From NCBI GenBank assembly GCA_907163375.1, contig CAJQUW010014764.1, positions 62,001 to 126,000 of the forward strand: a DNA stretch of 64,000 nucleotides, read 5' to 3'. The stretch comes from Prostheceraeus crozeri (lineage: Eukaryota; Platyhelminthes; Polycladida; Euryleptidae). Positions within the stretch are counted from its first letter, which is position 1. The number at the start of each line of letters is the position of its first letter. Both the position numbers and the translations under genes were made by a program. This document shows, in pieces, positions 45,916 to 60,700 of the stretch. Under the pieces are notes generated by a model, which did not search any database, had not been told where the DNA came from, and saw nothing but the letters and a program-made list of their open reading frames with translations.

Positions 45916-47615
45916 CACCGCCATCTTGAAAAATGGAATGTGCCAGTCAAACCAACGATCAGAATCGATCTAAATGGAGTGTGCCAGCATGTGCCACTCA
46001 CTATTTTGAAAGAATTCCCCCTAGTTTAGGAGAAATCGGTGGTTGAAAGTTCGACATGGCGGTGATGTGAAGTTAGCACCGCCACTAAAATTTTTTCCAA
46101 AATACACAATCAAAACATACGAAACATGCACAACAGATAGAAGACCATCAAAAACATTGTGCCAGCAAGTTTCAGCACGTAAATCCCCGTACTTGCTGAG
46201 AAATTAGTCCCCGAAACCACAAAATGGCGGTGATGTGAAGTTAGCACCGCCACTAAAGTCTTTTTTTGAAATACGCAATTAAAACACGCGAGACAAGTAC
46301 AACTGAGACATGACCATCAAAAACATTGTGCCAGCAAGTTTCTTCTCCTAAGACGCCGTACTTGCGGAGAAATTAGCCCCCGAAAGCTCAATGCGCTGGC
46401 GGTGATGTGAAGTTGGCACCGCCATCTTGAAAAATGGAATGTGCCAGTCAAACCAACGATCAGAATCGATCTAGACGGAGTGTGCCAGCATGTGCCACTC
46501 ACTATTTTGAAAGAATTCCCCCTAGTTTAGGAGAAATCGCTGGTTGAAAGTTCGACAAGGCGGTGATGTGAAGTTAGCACCGCCACTAAAATTGTTTTCC
46601 AAAATACACAATCAAAACATACGAAACATGCACAACAGATAGAAGACCATCAAAAACATTGTGCCAGCAAGTTTCAGCACCTAAATCCCCGTACTTGCTG
46701 AGAAATTAGTCCCCGAAACCACAAAATGGCGGTGATGTGAAGTTAGCACCGCCACTGAAGTCTTTTTTTGAAATACGCAATTAAAACACGCGAGACAAGT
46801 ACAACTGAGACATGACCATCAAAAACATTGTGCCAGCAAGTTTCTTCTCCTAAGACGTCGTACTTGCGGAGAAATTACCCCCGAAAGCTCAATGCGCTGG
46901 CGGTGATGTGAAGTTGGCACCGCCATCTTGAAAAATGGAATGTGCCAGTCAAACCAACGATCAGAATCGATCTAGATGGAGTGTGCCAGCATGTGCCACT
47001 CACTATTTTGAAAGAATTCCCCCTAGTTTAGGAGAAATCGCTGGTTGAAAGTTCGACATGGCGGTGATGTGATGTTAGCACAGCCACTAAAATTTTTTTC
47101 CAAAATACACAATCAAAACATACGAAACATGCACAACAGATAGAAGACCATCAAAAACATTGTGCCAGCAAGTTTCAGCACGTAAATCCCCGTACTTGCT
47201 GAGAAATTAGTCCCCGAAACCACAAAATGGCGGTGATGTGAAGTTAGCACCGCCACTAAAGTCTTTTCTTGAAATACGCAATTAAAACACGCGAGACAAG
47301 TACAACTGAGACATGACCATCAAAAACATTGTGCCAGCAAGTTTCTTCTCCTAAGACGCCGTACTTGCGGAGAAATTAGCCCCCGAAAGCTCAATGCGCT
47401 GGCGGTGATGTGAAGTTGGCACCGCCATCTTGAAAAATGGAATGTGCCAGTCAAACCAACGATCAGAATCGATCTAGATGGAGTGTGCCAGCATGTGCCA
47501 CTCGTTTATTTCACGAAAATCCCACCACAGTCGGTGGAAAATCAACCCGAAAGCTCAATGGCGGGGATGTCAAGTTGGCACCGCGACTGAATGTTTTTTC
47601 CAAAGTTGGAACCTC

Positions 47616-47969
47616 TCAATGGAGGTATTGTAAAGTTTTCCACTTCGACATTACACCGTTTGCTTACTGGCTATACAGATATCAATGCAAATACGAATAT
47701 CTCAACAGGTGAATACCTTCATGTGCCTGAACTGTTAACAGAAAGCTGAAGCTATTACTTTGTTCAAAACTCTGTAAGACAGTGAAGGCATTTGACGAGT
47801 ATATGCAATGGCATAACTAGGAAGACTTACTTTCTTATTAAAGGCCATTGATGAATAGCATGCGATTCGTTTATGTTTCCCCGCATGAAGGAGGAGAGTT
47901 CGCGACTTACAACGGCAAAACTATTGGTAATGGTTTGAATTTTTCATTTGACCAACGACGTCCCATGAT
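47616..47969. other. 354-bp segment present only in the left arm
   Basis: It separates GGAACCTCTCA from CAGTTTTCGG, which are adjacent in the right arm (near 48,880-48,892 in complement). CA occurs at both borders. It may be an insertion in this arm or a deletion from the other. No coding signal or terminal repeat is clear. Confidence 0.6.
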
Positions 47970-48100
47970 TGGTCAGTTTTCGGTTATCATATGATCAATA
48001 TATCGATAAACATTTTCATTTGTTGGCCGTGGAAAATATATTCACGCCATGCGATTAATTACAGCCTGTACAACTTAAAACAAGAATGATTAAATAAATG

Positions 48101-48755
48101 TGTTCAACACACACACCTGTGGAATTTTAAAAATTCCCGCTATTTTTTGCGGATAGAGAGAAAAGATAAAAATTTTCCAGACAATTAATTGGGTTTAAAA
48201 ACCAGCCCTTCGACTGATGTTTTTCAAAACCTCGATGGGTATCCATCGTCAAGAAGGCTGGGTCATCCTCAATTTTATGAGAATCTGTTTCCACTGTAGG
48301 TTAGAACCTACTCTATGGTTTGAACGATGTAGTTTGATAATTCCTTTCCAGAAAGATTGCGCACTTTGGAAAGCATAGAGTAAGTATATTAGGATATCCC
48401 ATGTATCCCTATTCTATGTTTGAAAGCACCACAAACTCAATTGAGCATCATGCTTCTTCGATGAAGCAGTCTGACAACGCTGGAAATATGCCCTTCGATC
48501 TCCTAATGTTATTGCTTCAATTGTTCATCAAGATCATCAAATGTGATAAAGATGTACGCACATCATGACACTAATAATGATGATTGTAGATATTGCCAAC
48601 ATTGTTTTCTATCAATGTTTCAATTGACTTCAAGAATTTCTGATTCACTGGATGTGCAAGCATACTCAAAATTGAAGGACTCATCTACTTCATATGATCT
48701 AGCTAGAAGTCACAACATCGAATCTATTCGTAGAGTATTTTCATTATTTCATAAA
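48101..48755. other. Single-copy core between the inverted arms
   Basis: This 655-bp stretch lies between the inner arm ends (GATTAAATA on the left, CTATTTAATC on the right). It includes a short hairpin (GATGGGTATCCATC at about 48,233-48,246) and a frame of up to 86 codons at 48,543-48,803 that I do not believe. No transposase was recognised. Confidence 0.6.
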
Positions 48756-51700
48756 CACATCTATTTAATCATTCTTGTTTTAAGTTGTACAGGCTGTAAT
48801 TAATCGCATGGCGTGAATATATTTTCCACGGCAAACAAATAAAAATGTTTATCGATATATTGATCATATGGTAACCGAAAACTGAGAGGTTCCAATTTTG
48901 GAAAAAACATTCAGTGGCAGTGCCAACTTCACATCCCATCCATTGGGCTTTCGGGTTGATTTTCCACCGACTGTGGTGGGATTTTCGTGAAATAAACGAG
49001 TGGCACATGCTGGCACACTCCATCTAGATCGATTCTGATCGTTGGTTTGACTGGCACATTCCATTTTTCAAGATGGCGGTGCCAACTTCACATCACCGCC
49101 AGCGCATTGAGCTTTCGGGGGTTAATTTCTCCGCAAGTACGACGTCTTAGGAGAAGAAACTTGCTGGCACAATGTTTTTGATGGTCATGTCTCAGTTGTA
49201 CTTGTCTCGCGTGTTTTAATTGCGTATTTCAAAAAAAGACTTCAGTGGCGGTGCTAACTTCACATCACCGCCATTCTGTGGTTTCGGGGACTAATTTCTC
49301 AGCAAGTACGGGAATTTAGGTGCTGAAACTTGCTGGCACAATGTTTTTGATGGTCTTCTATCTGTTGTGCATGTTTCGTATGTTTTGATTGTGTATTTTG
49401 GAAAACAATTTTAGTGGCGCTGCTAACTTCACATCACCGCCATGTCGAACTTTCAACCAGCGATTTCTCCTAAACTAGGGGGAATTCTTTCAAAATAGTG
49501 AGTGGCACATGCTGGCACACTCCATCTAGATCGATTCTGATCGTTGGTTTGACTGGCACATTCCATTTTTCAAGATGGCGGTGCCAACTTCACATCACCG
49601 CCAGCGCATTGAGCTTTCGGGGGCTAATTTCTCCGCAAGTACGGCGTCTTAGGAGAAGAAACTTGCTGGCACAATGTTTTTGATGGTCATGTCTCAGTTG
49701 TACTTGTCTCGCGTGTTTTAATTGCGTATTTCAAAAAAAGACTTTAGTGGCGGTGCTAACTTCACATCACCGCCATTTTGTGGTTTCGGGGACTAATTTC
49801 TCAGCAAGTACGGGGATTTACGTGCTGAAACTTGCTGGCACAATGTTTTTGATGGTCTTCTATCTGTTGTGCATGTTTCGTATGTTTTGATTGTGTATTT
49901 TGGAAAAAAAAGTTTAGTGGCGGTGCTAACTTCACATCACCGCCATGTCGAACTTTCAACCAGCGATTTCTCCTAAACTAGGGGGAATTCTTTCAAAATA
50001 GTGAGTGGCACATGCTGGCACACTCCATCTAGATCGATTCTGATCGTTGGTTTGACTGGCACATTCCATTTTTCAAGATGGCGGTGCCAACTTCACATCA
50101 CCGCCAGCGCATTGAGCTTTCGGGGGCTAATTTCTCCGCAAGTACGGCGTCTTAGGAGAAGAAACTTGCTGGCACAATGTTTTTGATGGTCATGTCTCAG
50201 TTGTACTTGTCTCGCGTGTTTTAATTGCGTATTTCAAAAAAAGACTTCAGTGGCGGTGCTAACTTCACATCACCGCCATTTTGTGGTTTCGGGGACTAAT
50301 TTCTCAGCAAGTACGGAGATTTACGTGCTGAAACTTGCTGGCACAATGTTTTTGATGGTCTTCTATCTGTTGTGCATGTTTCGTATGTTTTGATTGTGTA
50401 TTTTGGAAAAAAATTTTAGTGGCGGTGCTAACTTCACATCACCGCCATGTCGAACTTTCAACCAGCGATTTCTCCTAAACTAGGGGGAATTCTTTCAAAA
50501 TAGTGAGTGGCACATGCTGGCACACTCCATCTAGATCGATTCTGATCGTTGGTTTGACTGGCACATTCCATTTTTCAAGATGGCGGTGCCAACTTCACAT
50601 CACCGCCAGCGCATTGAGCTTTCGGGGGTTAATTTCTCCGCAAGTACGGCGTCTTAGGAGAAGAAACTTGCTGGCACAATGTTTTTGATGGTCATGTCTC
50701 AGTTGTACTTGTCTCGCGTGTTTTAATTGCGTATTTCAAAAAAAGACTTTAGTGGCGGTGCTAACTTCACATCACCGCCATTTTGTGGTTTCGGGGACTA
50801 ATTTCTCAGGAAGTACGGAAATTTACGTGCTGAAACTTGCTGGCACAATGTTTTTGATGGTCTTCTATCTGTTGTGCATGTTTCGTATGTTTTGATTGTG
50901 TATTTTGGAAAAAATTTTAGTGGCGGTGCTAACTTCACATCACCGCCATGTCGAACTTTCAACTAGCGATTTCTCCTAAACTAGGGGGAATTCTTTCAAA
51001 ATAGTGAGTGGCACATGCTGGCACACTCCATTTAGATCGATTCTGATCGTTGGTTTGACTGGCACATTCCATTTTTCAAGATGGCGGTGCCAACTTCACA
51101 TCACCGCCAGCGCATTGAGCTTTCGGGGGTTAATTTCTCCGCAAGTACGGCGTCTTAGGAGAAGAAACTTGCTGGCACAATGTTTTTGATGGTCATGTCT
51201 CAGTTGTACTTGTCTCGCGTGTTTTAATTGCGTATTTCAAAAAAAGACTTTAGTGGCGGTGCTAACTTCACATCACCGCCATTTTGTGGTTTCGGGGACT
51301 AATTTCTCAGCAAGTACGGAGATTTACGTGCTGAAACTTGCTGGCACAATGTTTTTGATGGTCTTCTATCTGTCGTGCATGTTTCGTATGTTTTGATTGT
51401 GTATTTTGGAAAAAAAGTTTAGTGGCGGTGCTGACTTCACATCACCGCCATGTCGAACTTTCAACCAGCGATTTCTCCTAAACTAGGGTGAATTCTTTCA
51501 AAATAGTGAGTGGCACATGCTGGCACACTCCATCTAGATCGATTCTGATCGTTGGTTTGACTGGCACATTCCATTTTTCAAGATGGCGGTGCCAACTTCA
51601 CATCACCGCCAGCGCATTGAGCTTTCGGGGGCTAATTTCTCCGCAAGTACGGCGTCTTAGGAGAAGAAACTTGCTGGCACAATGTTTTTGATGGTCATGT

Positions 51701-54700
51701 CTCAGTTGTACTTGTCTCGCGTGTTTTAATTGCGTATTTCAAAAAAAGACTTTAGTGGCGGTGCTAACTTCACATCACCGCCATTTTGTGGTTTCGGGGA
51801 CTAATTTCTCAGGAAGTACGGAAATTTACGTGCTGAAACTTGCTGGCACAATGTTTTTGATGGTCTTCTATCTGTTGTGCATGTTTCGTATGTTTTGATT
51901 GTGTATTTTGGAAAAAATTTTAGTGGCGGTGCTAACTTCACATCACCGCCATGTCGAACTTTCAACCAGCGATTTCTCCTAAACTAGGGGGAATTCTTTC
52001 AAAATAGTGAGTGGCACATGCTGGCACACTCCATCTAGATCGATTCTGATCGTTGGTTTGACTGGCACATTCCATTTTTCAAGATGGCGGTGCCAACTTC
52101 ACATCACCGCCAGCGCATTGAGCTTTCGGGGGTTAATTTCTCCGCAAGTACGGCGTCTTAGGAGAAGAAACTTGCTGGCACAATGTTTTTGATGGTCATG
52201 TCTCAGTTGTACTTGTCTCGCGTGTTTTAATTGCGTATTTCAAAAAAAGACTTTAGTGGCGGTGCTAACTTCACATCACCGCCATTTTGTGGTTTCGGGG
52301 ACTAATTTCTCAGCAAGTACGGAGATTTACGTGCTGAAACTTGCTGGCACCATGTTTTTGATGGTCTTCTATCTGTTGTGCATGTTTCGTATGTTTTGAT
52401 TGTGTATTTTGGAAAAAAAATTAGTGGCGGTGCTAACTTCACATCACCGCCATGTCGAACTTTCAACCAGCGATTTCTCCTAAACTAGGGTGAATTCTTT
52501 CAAAATAGTGAGTGGCACATGCTGGCACACTCCGTCTAGATCGATTCTGATCGTTGGTTTGACTGGCACATTCCATTTTTCAAGATGGCGGTGCCAACTT
52601 CACATCACCGCCAGCGCATTGAGCTTTCGGGGGCTAATTTCTCCGCAAGTACGGCGTCTTAGGAGAAGAAACTTGCTGGCACAATGTTTTTGATGGTCAT
52701 GTCTCAGTTGTACTTGTCTCGCGTGTTTTAATTGCGTATTTCAAAAAAAGACTTCAGTGGCGGTGCTAACTTCACATCACCGCCATTTTGTGGTTTCGGG
52801 GACTAATTTCTCAGCAAGTACGGAGATTTACGTGCTGAAACTTGCTGGCACAATGTTTTTGATGGTCTTCTATCTGTTGTGCGTGTTTCGTATGTTTTGA
52901 TTGTGTATTTTGGAAAAAAATTTTAGTGGCGGTGCTAACTTCACATCACCGCCATGTCGAACTTTCAACCAGCGATTTCTCCTAAACTAGGGGGAATTCT
53001 TTCAAAATAGTGAGTGGCACATGCTGGCACACTCCATCTAGATCGATTCTGATCGTTGGTTTGACTGGCACATTCCATTTTTCAAGATGGCGGTGCCAAC
53101 TTCACATCACCGCCAGCGCATTGAGCTTTCGGGGGTTAATTTCTCCGCAAGTACGGCGTCTTAGGAGAAGAAACTTGCTGGCACAATGTTTTTGATGGTC
53201 ATGTCTCAGTTGTACTTGTCTCGCGTGTTTTAATTGCGTATTTCAAAAAAAGACTTTAGTGGCGGTGCTAACTTCACATCACCGCCATTTTGTGGTTTCG
53301 GGGACTAATTTCTCAGCAAGTACGGGGATTTACGTGCTGAAACTTGCTGGCACAATTTTTTTGATGGTCTTCTATCTGTTGTGCATGTTTCGTATGTTTT
53401 GATTGTGTATTTTGGAAAAAATTTTAGTGGCGGTGCTAACTTCACATCACCGCCATGTCGAACTTTCAACTAGCGATTTCTCCTAAACTAGGGGGAATTC
53501 TTTCAAAATAGTGAGTGGCACATGCTGGCACACTCCATTTAGATCGATTCTGATCGTTGGTTTGACTGGCACATTCCATTTTTCAAGATGGCGGTGCCAA
53601 CTTCACATCACCGCCAGCGCATTGAGCTTTCGGGGGTTAATTTCTCCGCAAGTACGGCGTCTTAGGAGAAGAAACTTGCTGGCACAATGTTTTTGATGGT
53701 CATGTCTCAGTTGTACTTGTCTCGCGTGTTTTAATTGCGTATTTCAAAAAAAGACTTTAGTGGCGGTGCTAACTTCACATCACCGCCATTCTGTGGTTTC
53801 GGGGACTAATTTCTCAGCAAGTACGGAGATTTACGTGCTGAAACTTGCTGGCACCATGTTTTTGATGGTCTTCTATCTGTTGTGCATGTTTCGTATGTTT
53901 TGATTGTGTATTTTGGAAAAAAAATTAGTGGCGGTGCTAACTTCACATCACCGCCATGTCGAACTTTCAACCAGCGATTTCTCCTAAACTAGGGTGAATT
54001 CTTTCAAAATAGTGAGTGGCACATGCTGGCACACTCCGTCTAGATCGATTCTGATCGTTGGTTTGACTGGCACATTCCATTTTTCAAGATGGCGGTGCCA
54101 ACTTCACATCACCGCCAGCGCATTGAGCTTTCGGGGGCTAATTTCTCCGCAAGTACGGCGTCTTAGGAGAAGAAACTTGCTGGCACAATGTTTTTGATGG
54201 TCATGTCTCAGTTGTACTTGTCTCGCGTGTTTTAATTGCGTATTTCAAAAAAAGACTTCAGTGGCGGTGCTAACTTCACATCACCGCCATTCTGTGGTTT
54301 CGGGGACTAATTTCTCAGCAAGTACGGAGATTTACGTGCTGAAACTTGCTGGCACAATGTTTTTGATGGTCTTCTATCTGTTGTGCATGTTTCGTATGTT
54401 TTGATTGTGTATTTTGGAAAAAAATTTTAGTGGCGGTGCTAACTTCACATCACCGCCATGTCGAACTTTCAACCACCGATTTCTCCTAAACTAGGGGGAA
54501 TTCTTTCAAAATAGTGAGTGGCACATGCTGGCACACTCCATCTAGATCGATTCTGATCGTTGGTGTCTTGACTGGCACATTCCATTTTTCAAGATGGCGG
54601 TGCCAACTTCACATCACCGCCAGCGCATTGAGCTTTCGGGTTAATTTCTCCGCAAGTACGGCGTCTTAGGAGAAGAAACTTGCTGGCACAATGTTTTTGA

Positions 54701-57700
54701 TGGTCATGTCTCAGTTGTACTTGTCTCGCGTGTTTTAATTGCGTATTTCAAAAAAAGACTTCAGTGGCGGTGCTAACTTCACATCACCGCCATTTTGTGG
54801 TTTCGGGGACTAATTTCTCAGCAAGTACGGAGATTTACGTGCTGAAACTTGCTAGCACCATGTTTTTGATGGTCTTCTATCTGTTGTGCATGTTTCGTAT
54901 GTTTTGATTGTGTATTTTGGAAAAAATTTTAGTGGCGGTGCTAACTTCACATCACCGCCATGTCGAACTTTCAACCACCGATTTCTCCTAAACTAGGGGC
55001 AATTCTTTCAAAATAGTGAGTGGCACATGCTGGCACACTCCGTTTAGATCGATTCTGATCGTTGGTCTTGACTGGCACATTCCATTTTTCAAGATGGCGG
55101 TGCCAACTTCACATCACCGCCAGCGCATTGAGCTTTCGGGGGCTAATTTCTCCGCAAGTACGGCGTCTTAGGAGAAGAAACTTGCTGGCACAATGTTTTT
55201 GATGGTCATGTCTCAGTTGTACTTGTCTCGCGTGTTTTAATTGCGTATTTCAAAAAAGACTTCAGTGGCGGTGCTAACTTCACATCACCGCCATTCTGTG
55301 GTTTCGGGGACTAATTTCTCAGCAAGTACGGAGATTTACGTGCTGAAACTTGCTGGCACAATGTTTTTGATGGTCTTCTATCTGTTGTGCATGTTTCGTA
55401 TGTTTTGATTGTGTATTTTGGAAAAAATTTTAGTGGCGGTGCTAACTTCACATCACCGCCATGTCGAACTTTCAACCAGCGATTTCTCCTAAACTAGGGT
55501 AAATTCTTTCAAAATAGTGAGTGGCACATGCTGGCACACTCCGTCTAGATCGATTCTGATCGTTCGTTTGACTGGCACATTCCATTTTTCAAGATGGCGG
55601 TGCCAACTTCACATCACCGCCAGCGCATTGAGCTTTCGGGGGCTAATTTCTCCGCAAGTACGGCGTCTTAGGAGAAGAAACTTGCTGGCACAATGTTTTT
55701 GATGGTCATGTCTCAGTTGTACTTGTCTCGCGTGTTTTAATTGCGTATTTCAAAAAAAGACTTCAGTGGCGGTGCCAACTTCATATCACCGCCATTTTGT
55801 GGTTTCGGGGACTAATTTCTCAGCAAGTACGGAGATTTACGTGCTGAAACTTGCTGGCACAATGTTTTTGATGGTCTTCTATCTGTTGTGCATGTTTCGT
55901 ATGTTTTGATTGTGTATTTTGGAAAAAAATTTTAGTGGCGGTGCTAACTTCACATCACCGCCATGTCGAACTTTCAACCAGCGATTTCTCCTAAACTAGG
56001 GGGAATTCTTTCAAAATAGTGAGTGGCACATGCTGGCACACTCCGTTTAGATCGATTCTGATCGTTGGTTTGACTGGCACATTCCATTTTTCAAGATGGC
56101 GGTGCCAACTTCACATAACCGCCAGCGCATTGAGCTTTCGGGGGTTAATTTCTCCGCAAGTACGGCGTCTTAGGAGAAGAAACTTGCTGGCACAATGTTT
56201 TTGATGATCATGTCTCAGTTGTACTTGTCTCGCGTGTTTTAATTGCGTATTTCAAAAAAAGACTTCAGTGGCGGTGCTAACTTCACATCACCGCCATTTT
56301 GTGGTTTCGGGGACTAATTTCTCAGCAAGTACGGAGATTTACGTGCTGAAACTTGCTGGCACCATGTTTTTGATGGTCTTCTATCTGTTGTGCATGTTTC
56401 GTATGTTTTGATTGTGTATTTTGGAAAAAATTTTAGTGGCGGTGCTAACTTCACATCACCGCCATGTCGAACTTTCAACCACCGATTTCTCCTAAACTAG
56501 GGTGAATTCTTTCAAAATAGTGAGTGGCACATGCTGGCACACTCCATTTAGATCGATTCTGATCGTTGGTTTGACTGGCACATTCCATTTTTCAAGATGG
56601 CGGTGCCAACTTCACATCACCGCCAGCGCATTGAGCTTTCGGGGGCTAATTTCTCCGCAAGTACGGCGTCTTAGGAGAAGAAACTTGCTGGCACAATGTT
56701 TTTGATGGTCATGTCTCAGTTGTACTTGTCTCGCGTGTTTTAATTGCGTATTTCAAAAAAAGACTTTAGTGGCGGTGCTAACTTCACATCACCGCCATTC
56801 TGTGGTTTCGGGGACTAATTTCTCAGCAAGTACGGAGATTTACGTGCTGAAACTTGCTGGCACAATGTTTTTGATGGTCTTCTATCTGTTGTGCATGTTT
56901 CGTATGTTTTGATTGTGTATTTTGGAAAAAATTTTAGTGGCGGTGCTAACTTCACATCACCGCCATGTCGAACTTTCAACCACCGATTTCTCCTAAACTA
57001 GGGGGAATTCTTTCAAAATAGTGAGTGGCACATGCTGGCACACTCCGTTTAGATCGATTCTGATCGTTGGTGTCTTGACTGGCACATTCCATTTTTCAAG
57101 ATGGCGGTGCCAACTTCACATCACCGCCAGCGCATTGAGCTTTCGGGGGCTAATTTCTCCGCAAGTACGGCGTCTTAGGAGAAGAAACTTGCTGGCACAA
57201 TGTTTTTGATGGTCATGTCTCAGTTGTACTTGTCTCGCGTGTTTTAATTGCGTATTTCAAAAAAAGACTTCAGTGGCGGTGCTAACTTCACATCACCGCC
57301 ATTCTGTGGTTTCGGGGACTAATTTCTCAGCAAGTACGGAGATTTACGTGCTGAAACTTGCTGGCACCATGTTTTTGATGGTCTTCTATCTGTTGTGCAT
57401 GTTTCGTATGTTTTGATTGTGTATTTTGGAAAAAAAATTAGTGGCGGTGCTAACTTCACATCACCGCAATGTCGAACTTTCAATCAGCGATTTCTCCTAA
57501 ACTAGGGGGAATTCTTTCAAAATAGTGAGTGGCACATGCTGGCACACTCCGTCTAGATCGATTCTGATCGTTGGTTTGACTGGCACATTCCATTTTTCAA
57601 GATGGCGGTGCCAACTTCACATCACCGCCAGCGCATTGAGCTTTCGGGGGTTAATTTCTCCGCAAGTACGGCGTCTTAGGAGAAGAAACTTGCTGGCACA

Positions 57701-60700
57701 ATGTTTTTGATGGTCATGTCTCAGTTGTACTTGTCTCGCGTGTTTTAATTGCGTATTTCAAAAAAAGACTTCAGTGGCGGTGCTAACTTCACATCACCGC
57801 CATTTTGTGGTTTCGGGGACTAATCTCCCAGCAAGTACAGGGATTTACGTGCTGAAACTTGCTGGCACAATGTTTTTGATGGTCTTCTATCTGTTGTGCA
57901 TGTTTCGTATGTTTTGATTGTGTATTTTGGAAAAAATTTTAGTGGCGGTGCTAACTTCACATCACCGCCATGTCGAACTTTCAACCAGCGATTTCTCCTA
58001 AACTAGGGGGAATTCTTTCAAAATAGTGAGTGGCACATGCTGGCACACTCCGTTTAGATCGATTCTGATCGTTGGTGTCTTGACTGGCACATTCCATTTT
58101 TCAAGATGGCGGTGCCAACTTCACATCACCGCCAGCGCATTGAGCTTTCGGGGGCTAATTTCTCCGCAAGTACGGCGTCTTAGGAGAAGAAACTTGCTGG
58201 CACAATGTTTTTGATGGTCATGTCTCAGTTGTACTTGTCTCGCGTGTTTTAATTGCGTATTTCAAAAAAAGACTTCAGTGGCGGTGCTAACTTCACATCA
58301 CCGCCATTCTGTGGTTTCGGGGACTAATTTCTCAGCAAGTACGGAGATTTACGTGCTGAAACTTGCTGGCACCATGTTTTTGATGGTCTTCTATCTGTTG
58401 TGCATGTTTCGTATGTTTTGATTGTGTATTTTGGAAAAAAATTAGTGGCGGTGCTAACTTCACATCACCGCAATGTCGAACTTTCAACCAGCGATTTCTC
58501 CTAAACTAGGGGGAATTCTTTCAAAATAGTGAGTGGCACATGCTGGCACACTCCGTCTAGATCGATTCTGATCGTTCGTTTGACTGGCACATTCCATTTT
58601 TCAAGATGGCGGTGCCAACTTCACATCACCGCCAGCGCATTGAGCTTTCGGGGGTTAATTTCTCCGCAAGTACGGCGTCTTAGGAGAAGAAACTTGCTGG
58701 CACAATGTTTTTGATGGTCATGTCTCAGTTGTACTTGTCTCGCGTGTTTTAATTGCGTATTTCAAAAAAAGACTTCAGTGGCGGTGCTAACTTCACATCA
58801 CCGCCATTTTGTGGTTTCGGGGACTAATTTCTCAGCAAGTACGGAGATTTACGTGCTGAAACTTGCTGGCACAATGTTTTTGATGGTCTTCTATCTGTTG
58901 TGCATGTTTCGTATGTTTTGATTGTGTATTTTGGAAAAAAATTTTAGTGGCGGTGCTAACTTCACATCACCGCCATGTCGAACTTTCAACCAGCGATTTC
59001 TCCTAAACTAGGGGGAATTCTTTCAAAATAGTGAGTGGCACATGCTGGCACACTCCGTTTAGATCGATTCTGATCGTTGGTTTGACTGGCACATTCCATT
59101 TTTCAAGATGGCGGTGCCAACTTCACATCACCGCCAGCGCATTGAGCTTTCGGGGGTTAATTTCTCCGCAAGTACGGCGTCTTAGGAGAAGAAACTTGCT
59201 GGCACAATGTTTTTGATGGTCATGTCTCAGTTGTACTTGTCTCGCGTGTTTTAATTGCGTATTTCAAAAAAAGACTTCAGTGGCGGTGCTAACTTCACAT
59301 CACCGCCATTTTGTGGTTTCGGGGACTAATTTCTCAGCAAGTACGGAGATTTACGTGCTGAAACTTGCTGGCACAATGTTTTTGATGGTCTTCTATCTGT
59401 TGTGCATGTTTCGTATGTTTTGGCTGTGTATTTTGGAAAAAATTTTAGTGGCGGTGCTAACTTCACATCACCGCCATGTCGAACTTTCAACCACCGATTT
59501 CTCCTAAACTAGGGTGAATTCTTTCAAAATAGTGAGTGGCACATGCTGGCACACTCCATCTAGATCGATTCTGATCGTTGGTTTGACTGGCACATTCCAT
59601 TTTTCAAGATGGCGGTGCCAACTTCACATCACCGCCAGCGCATTGAGCTTTCGGGGGCTAATTTCTCCGCAAGTACGGCGTCTTAGGAGAAGAAACTTGC
59701 TGGCACAATGTTTTTGATGGTCATGTCTCAGTTGTACTTGTCTCGCGTGTTTTAATTGCGTATTTCAAAAAAAGACTTTAGTGGCGGTGCTAACTTCACA
59801 TCACCGCCATTTTGTGGTTTCGGGGACTAATTTCTCAGCAAGTACGGGGATTTACGTGCTGAAACTTGCTGGCACAATGTTTTTGATGGTCTTCTATCTG
59901 TTGTGCATGTTTCGTATGTTTTCATTGTGTATTTTGGAAAAAAATTTTAGTGGCGGTGCTAACTTCACATCACCGCCATGTCGAACTTTCAACCAGCGAT
60001 TTCTCCTAAACTAGGGGGAATTCTTTCAAAATAGTGAGTGGCACATGCTGGCACACTCCATCCAGATCGATTCTGATCGTTGGTTTGACTGGCACATTCC
60101 ATTTTTCAAGATGGCGGTGCCAACTTCACATCACCGCCAGCGCATTGAGCTTTCGGGGGTTAATTTCTCCGCAAGTACGGCGTCTTAGGAGAAGAAACTT
60201 GCTGGCACAATGTTTTTGATGGTCATGTCTCAGTTGTACTTGTCTCGCGTGTTTTAATTGCGTATTTCAAAAAAGACTTCAGTGGCGGTGCTAACTTCAC
60301 ATCACCGCCATTTTGTGGTTTCGGGGACTAATTTCTCAGCAAGTACGGAGATTTACGTGCTGAAACTTGCTGGCACAATGTTTTTGATGGTCTTCTATCT
60401 GTTGTGCATGTTTCGTATGTTTTGATTGTGTATTTTGGAAAAAATTTTAGTGGCGGTGCTAACTTCACATCACCGCCATGTCGAACTTTCAACCACCGAT
60501 TTCTCCTAAACTAGGGGGAATTCTTTCAAAATAGTGAGTGGCACATGCTGGCACACTCCATTTAGATCGATTCTGATCGTTGGTGTCTTGACTGGCACAT
60601 TCCATTTTTCAAGATGGCGGTGCCAACTTCACATCACCGCCAGCGCATTGAGCTTTCGGGGGCTAATTTCTCCGCAAGTACGGCGTCTTAGGAGAAGAAA

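Larger units (their letters stand above)
45561..48100 (-). repeat. Left arm of inverted satellite structure
   Basis: Tandem units run in reverse orientation from about 45,583 to about 47,485. Boundaries of the GTGAAGTTAG type lie at 45,743 and 45,915, and then about every 500 bp per trimer. A diverged junction segment (47,486-47,615) and a single-copy stretch (47,970-48,100) follow; both match the right arm in inverse orientation. The arm begins inside the polymerase relic. Confidence 0.88.

Noticed and set aside
48543-48803. 86-codon frame in the core of the inverted satellite
   Set aside because: It lacks an ATG near its start and any motif, and it extends into the inverted arm. Too weak to call a gene.
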